From NCBI GenBank assembly GCA_031424015.1, contig JANPGR010000039.1, forward strand, positions 1-11,549: DNA of 11,549 nucleotides, read 5' to 3'. The notes beneath the pieces were generated by a model. It saw only the letters and a program-made list of their open reading frames with translations. It was not told where the DNA came from and did no database searches. The position numbers were made by a program, and so were the translations under genes. Below, piece after piece: positions 5,372-10,461 of the stretch (its first letter is position 1; each line of letters begins with the position of its first letter). The DNA comes from JANPGR01 sp031424015. GTDB lineage: Bacteria > Patescibacteriota > Minisyncoccia > Phycocordibacterales > UBA1006.

Positions 5372-6283
5372 TTACCAATCCCCACTGCTACCTCCACCCC
5401 CAGATGATCCACCTCCGAATCCGCCGAAACTGGATCCGCCAGAGCCCCCTCCAGAACCATAAAATCCACCCCCAGAATTGCCTCCACGGCCCCAATCGAT
5501 GTCTTTCCAGGTGTCATAGTGTTTCGAGACGAAATAGTCGATGACGAGCCCTATAACGGTTCCCAGGATCGACCAGATGGCGATCGTCGATATACTGCTC
5601 GCTACCAATGAAGAAATAATCCCAGAGACTCCTAATCCTGCGACACCTCCTTGCCACCAGCTGGGTGATTTACCAAAGAGTGTCAAAAAGAGTCTGAGGA
5701 AGAGTGGCCCCAAAAACGACAAAAAGAAAAACAAGAAAAAGATTACATTCCCAAAATCAATACCAGAAGATTGCCCTTGGGGTTCGTAGGGTGTGCCGTC
5801 GAGCGAATTGATAATGCTGGTGAGGCCTTTTGTTACGCCTGCGTCATAATCACCCGTTTTGAATGCGGGAGTGATCTCGTTCCTAATGATGGATGATGCA
5901 GTGTAATCTGTCAGATATCCCTCGAGTCCATAGCCGACCTCGATGCGTAATCGTCTGTCGTCACGTGATATGAGGAGGAGGACTCCGTTGTTGTTTTTTT
6001 TGCTACCTATTCCCCATTCGCGGAACAATTGGTTGGCGACATTTTCGACGGAATCACCTGACAGGTCAGGCACAGTGACAACTGCTATTTCGTTGCCTGA
6101 TTTTGCACTATAGGAGTCAATCGTACTCGTCAATGCAGCCTCGGCAGAATCCGACAAGATATCGGCAAAGTCAGAAACAACCCCAGTAGGTCGCCCTGGG
6201 CTGACATATCCATGCACAGACGAAACCCCTCCGAACACTACGAGAGTACTAATGAATAGGATTGTAAAAGCCTTATAGGACAT
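5372..6283 (-). CDS. TPM-domain membrane protein (YgcG family)
   Basis: A 303-residue secreted/membrane protein. It has a signal peptide at about residues 1-25 (hydrophobic core FTILFISTLVVFGG). The TPM domain covers about 35-160, with the characteristic WGIGSKKNNNGVLLLIS, RRLRIEVGYGLEGYL and TPAFKTGDYDAGV blocks. Two hydrophobic segments follow at about 175-205 and 212-252, then a glycine/serine-rich tail ending GGGGSSGDW, as usual for the family. TPM proteins are commonly found next to LemA genes, and both LemA genes lie just upstream here. The function is envelope-related but not well defined. There is no Shine-Dalgarno or -10 box at the ATG, and the GIY-YIG element's repeat ends 8 nt before it, so expression depends on readthrough from the LemA genes or on the element. 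Confidence 0.93.
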   Translation of the reverse strand: MSYKAFTILFISTLVVFGGVSSVHGYVSPGRPTGVVSDFADILSDSAEAALTSTIDSYSAKSGNEIAVVTVPDLSGDSVENVANQLFREWGIGSKKNNNGVLLLISRDDRRLRIEVGYGLEGYLTDYTASSIIRNEITPAFKTGDYDAGVTKGLTSIINSLDGTPYEPQGQSSGIDFGNVIFFLFFFLSFLGPLFLRLFLTLFGKSPSWWQGGVAGLGVSGIISSLVASSISTIAIWSILGTVIGLVIDYFVSKHYDTWKDIDWGRGGNSGGGFYGSGGGSGGSSFGGFGGGSSGGGGSSGDW

Positions 6284-6291
6284 AGGTGGGG

Positions 6292-6319
6292 GTCATTCCT
6301 GCGCATGCAGGAATCTCGT
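6292..6319 (+). repeat. Palindromic 28-bp repeat, left end of the GIY-YIG element
   Basis: The 20-bp core ATTCCTGCGCATGCAGGAAT (6295-6314) is an 8-bp inverted repeat with a 4-nt GCAT loop, flanked by GTC and CTCGT, which give it a direction. All 28 bases are the exact reverse complement of 6639-6666. The core has the same layout (ATTCCY-N8-RGGAAT) as the dRS3 repeat of Neisseria. Confidence 0.95.
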
Positions 6320-6324
6320 GGAGT

Positions 6325-6618
6325 TTAGTCTGATGATATAGTTTCATATAAATCACTCCATGTTGGATTGTTTTGATTGATAATAGTTTCTTTCCACTCT
6401 CGTTTCCATTTCTTCATTTGTTTTTCGCGTACTATTGCGGATTCTATCGATTCTGTAGATTCATACCAGACGAGTTTGTGTACATTATATTTCCAGGTGA
6501 ACCCTCGTTCCTTTCCTGATCTGTGTTCTAATACTCTCTTTTCTAAATTATTTGTTACTCCGATATAGAGAACATCATTATGTGCATTTGCTAATATGTA
6601 AACAAAATAGGTTTTCAT
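6325..6618 (-). CDS. GIY-YIG domain nuclease (COG2827/UPF0213-like)
   Basis: A 97-residue single-domain protein of the COG2827 type. FVYIL (residues 5-9) and LYIGVT (17-22) are the GIY and YIG strands. Arg28 and His32 follow in EKRVLEH, with GFTWKYNVHKLVWYE in the middle. Glu65, in REKQMKKWKREWK, is the expected metal ligand, so all catalytic positions appear present. The fold cuts one DNA strand at a time; the substrate of stand-alone small members is not settled. There is no good promoter or Shine-Dalgarno at the ATG, so it probably rides on the LemA transcript. Its position between perfect inverted repeats suggests that it acts on them. Confidence 0.93.
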   Translation of the reverse strand: MKTYFVYILANAHNDVLYIGVTNNLEKRVLEHRSGKERGFTWKYNVHKLVWYESTESIESAIVREKQMKKWKREWKETIINQNNPTWSDLYETISSD

Positions 6619-6638
6619 ACGTTCTTTCTAAGAAAAAG

Positions 6639-6666
6639 ACGAGATTCCTGCATGCGCAGGAATGAC
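6639..6666 (-). repeat. Palindromic 28-bp repeat, right end of the GIY-YIG element
   Basis: Exact reverse complement of 6292-6319 over all 28 bases, with the same 8-bp stem and the loop read as ATGC. It lies between the LemA stop codon and the GIY-YIG start codon. Confidence 0.95.
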
Positions 6667-6680
6667 ACCTAACACAACCC

Positions 6681-7403
6681 TTACTGAGGTAGTTCTGTTC
6701 CTGCCACAGTACCTGCATCTGGCTGCATAGCTGGAGAGATAGCAGGGTTAGATGGTGTACTAGAACCGTCAAAGTTGCCGAATTCTATGGTAGGAGCTTT
6801 TTCAGTACCTGCATCTGCTGCGAATTGTGTGCGTGGTGTGAATCCGAATATCTTTGCCAGGATGTTGGTCGGGAATCTCATAATCTTTACATTATACGCA
6901 CCTACCGCAGCATTGAAATCCTTGCGGGCTACTGCGATGCGGTTTTCGGTTCCTTCGATTTGAGATTGCAGTCCTGCGAATGCCTCGGTAGCGCGCAATT
7001 GTGGATAGTTCTCTGTTACTGCGAGGAGTCGTGATAGGCTGCCCTGGAGTTGGTTTTGCGCTTCCATGTATGCCTTCATCGATTCTGGATTACCTGCATC
7101 GACGGTGACTGATGTCGCTTTTGCGCGTGCGTTTACGACTGATTCGAGGGTGGTTTTTTCGTAATTCGCGACGCCTTTGACGGTACTAATCAGCTGACCG
7201 ATCAGATCACTGCGACGCTGATAATCTGTCTGTACAGCCGCCCAAGCAGTATCAACTGGCTGACGTGAACTGACGAGCCCGTTGTAGGATGAGATAAGCC
7301 AGAGAGCGATGATAATTGCAATCCCAATACCTATTAGCATTTTAGAAGGCTTTGGCATGGTTTGTGTCAAACTGTTTGTTGGTGTTGTTTGTAGTGGGTT
7401 CAT
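6681..7403 (-). CDS. LemA family protein (second copy, with extended ends)
   Basis: A 240-residue LemA protein: a short polar N-terminus, one membrane helix at about 22-40 (MLIGIGIAIIIALWLIS), then the long helical LemA domain. Recognisable blocks are VDTAWAAVQTDYQRRSDLI, TVKGVANYEKTTLESVVNAR, LAVTENYPQLRA and YNVKIMRFPTNILAKIFGF. The last 45 or so residues are low-complexity and Pro/Ser/Thr-rich. LemA proteins are membrane-anchored with unclear function. It follows the first LemA gene by 32 nt with no clear Shine-Dalgarno. The two copies differ mainly in the longer ends of this one. Confidence 0.93.
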   Translation of the reverse strand: MNPLQTTPTNSLTQTMPKPSKMLIGIGIAIIIALWLISSYNGLVSSRQPVDTAWAAVQTDYQRRSDLIGQLISTVKGVANYEKTTLESVVNARAKATSVTVDAGNPESMKAYMEAQNQLQGSLSRLLAVTENYPQLRATEAFAGLQSQIEGTENRIAVARKDFNAAVGAYNVKIMRFPTNILAKIFGFTPRTQFAADAGTEKAPTIEFGNFDGSSTPSNPAISPAMQPDAGTVAGTELPQ

Positions 7404-7435
7404 ATAGTGATGTTGTGATTAATTTAGTAATGTTA

Positions 7436-7981
7436 TTAAAATGAGACTTTGACGTTTTCTCGCTCTACTGATTCAGCTCCAAAATATTCTGCCAGTTTGA
7501 ATCCAAAGAATGGAACGAGCATATTTGCTGGGAATTTTTGAATAGTTATGTTGTATTCGCGAACTGCTGTGTTGTATGATTGGCGAGAGGATTGGATGTC
7601 TTCTTCGAGTTTTGAGAGTTGCCCTTGGAGTTCTCGGAATTGTGTGGATGATTTCAAATCAGGGTAATTTTCTGCAACTGCGAGTATGGAATGCAATCCC
7701 GCTGATAGCTTTTGTTCATTGGATGATTTTGTCGCAAGATCCATCGGAGAGCCATTCATCGCGGCTGTACGCATCTGGGTTAGGGATTCGAGGGTAGAAC
7801 TCTCGTAATGGTTGTAGCCCTTTATTGTCTCTATCAGATTAGGGACTATGTCGTAACGACGTTTGAGTAAAACATCAATATTTGAATACGCATTCATAAC
7901 GTTGTTACTCTTGCTAATAATGGTGTTATAAATCAGAGCGATACCCCCTCCGATTACAACAAGAATGATAATAATTGGCAT
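7436..7981 (-). CDS. LemA family protein (first copy)
   Basis: A 181-residue LemA protein of ordinary length. An N-terminal membrane anchor (residues 2-20, PIIIILVVIGGGIALIYN) is followed by the helical domain with NNVMNAYSNIDVLLKRRYD, ETIKGYNHYESSTLESLTQ, LAVAENYPDLKSS and YNITIQKFPANMLVPFFGF. It heads the LemA-LemA-TPM unit. The ATG start is supported by a TATACT box 9 nt upstream. Divergent from fmt. Confidence 0.95.
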   Translation of the reverse strand: MPIIIILVVIGGGIALIYNTIISKSNNVMNAYSNIDVLLKRRYDIVPNLIETIKGYNHYESSTLESLTQMRTAAMNGSPMDLATKSSNEQKLSAGLHSILAVAENYPDLKSSTQFRELQGQLSKLEEDIQSSRQSYNTAVREYNITIQKFPANMLVPFFGFKLAEYFGAESVERENVKVSF

Positions 7982-7990
7982 ATGTATAGT

Positions 7991-8020
7991 AGTATACTAT
8001 TAATCTATTGTGAAAAGCAA
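7991..8020 (-). promoter_or_regulatory. Promoter of the LemA-LemA-TPM operon
   Basis: Minus strand TTGCTT (8015-8020), 18-nt spacer, TATACT (7991-7996), then 9 nt to the ATG at 7981, giving a leader of at most a few bases. Confidence 0.6.
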
Positions 8021-8035
8021 ACAGGATGGTATACT
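8008..8035 (+). promoter_or_regulatory. Promoter of fmt
   Basis: Plus strand TTGTGA (8008-8013), 16-nt spacer, extended TGGTATACT with hexamer at 8030-8035. The predicted start leaves a leader of about 15 nt before the ATG at 8057, with no Shine-Dalgarno. Its -35 lies next to that of the divergent LemA promoter. Confidence 0.65.
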
Positions 8036-8056
8036 AATGTGAATAATCTATATTCT

Positions 8057-8863
8057 ATGCGAATCGTATTTTTTGGTACTCCCGCCCTCTGCCTGCACTA
8101 TTTGGAGATGTTACATTCAGAACATGACCTGGCCGCGGTGGTGTGCAATCCCGACCAGCCTGTCGGACGCAAACAAATCCTGACCCCACCACCAACCGCA
8201 CTGTGGGCGAAATCACACTCGATCGACTGTCTGCAGCCTGCTCGTCTGAAAGGTTTTGATGCTGAATTGGCACACTATGATGCTGATATCTATGTTGTTA
8301 TTGCTTATGGTAAAATAATCCCAGAGAGCATCATCAATCAACCCAGGCTCGGAACGCTGAATGTGCATTATTCCCTATTGCCCAGGTGGCGAGGTGCGTG
8401 TCCGGTCGAATCGACGATACTCCACGGGGACGATCTGGGCGGAGTGTGCATCCAGCAGATGCGCTATGAGCTCGACACGGGGCCGATATTGGCACAGCAG
8501 ACAATCGCATTGAATGGTGATGAGTACGCTCGTGATCTGCGTGATGGCGTCATGGGCGATATTGGCATCGAATTATTGAGACAGAGTTTGACCCAGGCAG
8601 AATCAGGAACGCTAGAGCCAGTAGAACAATCAGATATGGGGATTACCAGCTGTTTCCGTATTCGCAAATCTGATGGAGAATTGCTCGACAGTGATGACGA
8701 CATCACACGCTGGCGCAAATATCGCGCATACTATCCGTGGCCAGGAGTCTTTACTTTTGATAATACGGAAAAGAGAATAAAAATCACCCAGGCTGATTAC
8801 CAAGACGGGAAATTCATCATTCAAAAATATATCCGTGAGGGTGAGAGTGAGGTGATTCTCTAA
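8057..8863 (+). CDS. fmt: Methionyl-tRNA formyltransferase
   Basis: Transfers formyl from 10-formyltetrahydrofolate to initiator Met-tRNA. The frame is open from 7982, but the family begins with MRIVFFGTP, so I start at the ATG at 8057, which also lies downstream of the promoter. Key blocks: CNPDQPVGR; VIAYGKIIP; GTLNVHYSLLPRWRGACPV, holding the catalytic Asn and His and the SLLP loop; and ELDTGPIL with the catalytic Asp. The C-terminal tRNA-binding domain starts around RKYRAYYPWPGVFT and is short, giving 268 residues against about 315 in E. coli. Its presence shows that this organism formylates initiator tRNA. Single-gene unit with its own promoter and strong terminator. Confidence 0.96.
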   Translation: MRIVFFGTPALCLHYLEMLHSEHDLAAVVCNPDQPVGRKQILTPPPTALWAKSHSIDCLQPARLKGFDAELAHYDADIYVVIAYGKIIPESIINQPRLGTLNVHYSLLPRWRGACPVESTILHGDDLGGVCIQQMRYELDTGPILAQQTIALNGDEYARDLRDGVMGDIGIELLRQSLTQAESGTLEPVEQSDMGITSCFRIRKSDGELLDSDDDITRWRKYRAYYPWPGVFTFDNTEKRIKITQADYQDGKFIIQKYIREGESEVIL

Positions 8864-8876
8864 TTTGAATATATTC

Positions 8877-8918
8877 AAAAGCCCAAGAGGATACTATATT
8901 TCCTCTTGGGCTTTTTTT
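8877..8918. terminator. Strong terminator between convergent fmt and the small membrane peptide gene
   Basis: A perfect 15-bp stem (8877-8891 with 8901-8915, core GCCCAAGAGGA), 9-nt loop, and a T7 run on the plus strand ending at 8918. On the minus strand it starts 1 nt after the small gene's stop and ends in a shorter T-run, so it may work both ways but best for fmt. Confidence 0.92.
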
Positions 8919-8997
8919 ACTTTGTGGCTAATGCTATGCCACAAAGTATGCAAGTGATCAGTACGATCGCCCACATGATTCTTTCTGATTTTTTCAT
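8917..8997 (-). CDS. 26-residue single-pass membrane peptide
   Basis: A short open frame: ATG at 8997, TAA at 8919-8917. The N-terminus is basic and polar (KKSER), followed by a hydrophobic stretch at about residues 7-25 (IMWAIVLITCILCGIALAT) with two cysteines, and a final lysine. This is a typical small membrane protein with the N-terminus inside. The stop codon abuts the terminator stem. It lies 86 nt after the prfA stop and could be the last gene of that transcript. There is no clear Shine-Dalgarno; a weak TCTAAA box sits 9 nt before the ATG. Not recognised; chance cannot be excluded at this length. Confidence 0.45.
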   Translation of the reverse strand: MKKSERIMWAIVLITCILCGIALATK

Positions 8998-9083
8998 TTT
9001 TGTTGTTTTAGATCTCTTCTCAAAATAAGAATTACCTATAGAGTACTCTTTTCCTCTGCAAAAATCAATACCTATCTAAACCC

Positions 9084-10058
9084 TTATTCCTCATCACTTC
9101 CCTCGTGTGGTTTGGTTGCGAGATCTTCGAAAATCGGTTGCATATATCCCATCATAATTTTGGGGATTCCACTGTAGTTGGTCTTTATTCTGTGATCTGT
9201 AATGCGGTCTTGGGGATAGTTATACGTGCGGATTTTCTCTGATCGATCCATGGTTCCCACTTGACTCGACCTGGCGTCGCCATAGGTACTGGATTCTTTT
9301 GCTTCTTCGATTGCTTGTAATTTCTGTGCTAGGATGTTCATTGCTTTTTCGCGGTTTTTCTGTTGCATACGTTCACTGGTCGAACGCACCCACAGTCCGG
9401 TCGGTTTGTGGATGACACGTACTGCTGTCTCTACCTTGTTCACGTTCTGGCCACCCTTGCCGCCACTACGACTGGTTTCGAATTCGAGGTCGACAGGGTT
9501 CAATACAAAAGAAACCTTTTGGCGAATCGGCAGAATTACCACGGAAACGGTCGAGGTGTGGATGCGACCTTGTTTTTCTGTTGCGGGGACACGCTGTACG
9601 CGATGTATGCCTGATTCGTATTGGAGCACGCGGAAACAGTCCGTACCTGTGATTTCGAACGAGGCTTCTTTGTAGCCACCTAGCTCATTTTCTGATTCAT
9701 CCATGCGGGTCATCGTCCAACCGCGCATTTCACAGTAGCGTTCGTAGGATTCGGCCAATTCGCGAGCAAACAATGCTGATTCGTCTCCTCCTGCACCTGC
9801 ACGGATTTCGAGGACGAGCTCGTTCGGGAATTCCTCTTCTTCCCTCTCTTTGTCCAGGATTTCGGTGATGCGATCTTCTGTTTCAGAAATTTGTTCCTCT
9901 ATAGAGATGATGTCATGTTCTGCCATTTCACGTAGATCTGGGTCTGATGCGAGGGATTCTGATTCTGCTCGCATAGCCATCAATCGCAAAAGCTCTGCAG
10001 CATAATACTGAGTTCTAGGGTTTTCGCGAAGTTTGTCTAGTTGGTCTGCGTATTTCAT
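9084..10058 (-). CDS. prfA: Peptide chain release factor 1
   Basis: Recognises UAA/UAG in the ribosomal A site and triggers peptide release. An N-terminal helical region lies at about residues 1-75, followed by VLEIRAGAGGDESALFAREL. The stop-codon-reading PAT tripeptide is in VQRVPATEKQGRIHTS (about 157-159), which identifies RF1, not RF2 (SPF). The catalytic GGQ is in SGGKGGQNVNKVETAVR (about 202-204), and the domain ends with DRITDHRI. At 324 residues it lacks about 35 N-terminal residues compared with E. coli. The sequence around GGQ resembles many RF2 proteins more than typical RF1 (SGAGGQHVNTT). It lies downstream of the bL31 gene with a terminator between, so it probably uses its own promoter. 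Confidence 0.95.
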   Translation of the reverse strand: MKYADQLDKLRENPRTQYYAAELLRLMAMRAESESLASDPDLREMAEHDIISIEEQISETEDRITEILDKEREEEEFPNELVLEIRAGAGGDESALFARELAESYERYCEMRGWTMTRMDESENELGGYKEASFEITGTDCFRVLQYESGIHRVQRVPATEKQGRIHTSTVSVVILPIRQKVSFVLNPVDLEFETSRSGGKGGQNVNKVETAVRVIHKPTGLWVRSTSERMQQKNREKAMNILAQKLQAIEEAKESSTYGDARSSQVGTMDRSEKIRTYNYPQDRITDHRIKTNYSGIPKIMMGYMQPIFEDLATKPHEGSDEE

Positions 10059-10067
10059 AGAGAAAAA

Positions 10068-10096
10068 ATAATGTATTTTTAGGTGTTTTTAAACAA
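10068..10096 (-). promoter_or_regulatory. Possible promoter of prfA
   Basis: Minus strand TTGTTT (10091-10096), 17-nt spacer, CATTAT (10068-10073), 9 nt to the ATG at 10058. A weak match, supported mainly by the same short -10-to-ATG spacing seen elsewhere and by the terminator upstream. Confidence 0.35.
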
Positions 10097-10134
10097 AAAA
10101 CTCTCCTGAGATAGATATCACAAAAGAGCTTTTT
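10095..10134 (-). terminator. Terminator after the bL31 gene
   Basis: On the minus strand AAAAAGCTCT (10134-10125) pairs with AGAGTTTTTT (10104-10095) with one G-T wobble and a 20-nt loop, followed by GTTT. The A-rich/T-rich arms fit a rho-independent terminator. The plus strand would have an A-C mismatch. Confidence 0.55.
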
Positions 10135-10148
10135 GGGAATAAACTGAG

Positions 10149-10397
10149 TTATTTTGCTTTTGATGCGCGAGTTTTGAACTTGTCTCCTCGTCCTGCTGCA
10201 TCCATGAGTTTTGTCTCTCCTGTGTAGAATGGATGTGACTGACTCGAGATTTCAACGGTCATTTTGTCGTAATCGACACCCTCAAAAGTACCCTTTTCGT
10301 GGGTTTTCACGGTACTTAAGACGACGAAATTACTGTCCGAAGACACGTCGTAAAAGAGGACTTTGCGCAAGCTAGTAGGATGGATGCCAGATTTCAT
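10149..10397 (-). CDS. rpmE2: Ribosomal protein bL31, type B (zinc-free)
   Basis: An 82-residue large-subunit ribosomal protein. MKSGIHPTSLRKVLFYDVSS and VEISSQSHPFYTGETKLMDAAGRGDKF are strong family signatures. The zinc-binding cysteines of type A are absent, and the FYTG-x4-DAAGR end is type B. The start is clear from the conserved N-terminus. A promoter ends 9 nt before the ATG. In this genome the zinc-independent form sits next to prfA, the place where rpmE lies in many bacteria, so it may be the housekeeping copy and not a zinc-starvation backup. Confidence 0.95.
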   Translation of the reverse strand: MKSGIHPTSLRKVLFYDVSSDSNFVVLSTVKTHEKGTFEGVDYDKMTVEISSQSHPFYTGETKLMDAAGRGDKFKTRASKAK

Positions 10398-10406
10398 ATA
10401 TTCTTT

Positions 10407-10434
10407 ACTATACTGATTTTTTTCAAAAATGCAA
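10407..10434 (-). promoter_or_regulatory. Promoter of the bL31 gene
   Basis: Minus strand TTGCAT (10429-10434), 16-nt spacer, TATAGT (10407-10412), 9 nt to the ATG at 10397. It is consistent with an almost leaderless mRNA and lies just after a GC-rich hairpin. Confidence 0.6.
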
Positions 10435-10441
10435 GATGATT

Positions 10442-10459
10442 TTCCCCGAACCCGGGGAA
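10442..10459. terminator. GC-rich hairpin after the pilin-like gene
   Basis: TTCCCCG (10442-10448) and CGGGGAA (10453-10459) form a perfect 7-bp stem with a 4-nt loop, 2 nt beyond the stop of the pilin-like gene. No proper T-run follows, so it is a weak or atypical terminator at best. Confidence 0.4.
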
Positions 10460-10461
10460 GG

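Larger units (their letters stand above)
6292..6666 (-). mobile_element. 375-bp candidate mobile cassette: GIY-YIG gene between perfect inverted repeats
   Basis: Two identical 28-bp palindromic repeats in inverted orientation enclose one gene, with only 5 nt between the left repeat and its stop and 20 nt between its start and the right repeat. The unit fills the gap between LemA and TPM genes without touching either: 14 nt from the LemA stop, 8 nt from the TPM ATG. This is the layout of a small transposon or REP/RAYT-like unit with a GIY-YIG nuclease in place of a transposase. Movement is inferred, not shown. No clear target duplication is visible outside the repeats, though both sides carry an ACCTA/TAGGT-like match after a 3-nt difference. 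Confidence 0.6.

Noticed and set aside
6578..6772. Minus-strand frame across the right repeat, giving a CHSCACRNL-type peptide
   Set aside because: It runs through the palindromic repeat and overlaps both LemA and GIY-YIG genes; such peptides are typical false translations of this kind of repeat.
7982..8056. N-terminal extension of Fmt (25 residues)
   Set aside because: Family similarity begins at MRIVFFGTP, and the extension covers both divergent promoters.
9334..9675. Plus-strand open frame inside prfA
   Set aside because: Shadow of a well-conserved gene, with no motifs of its own.
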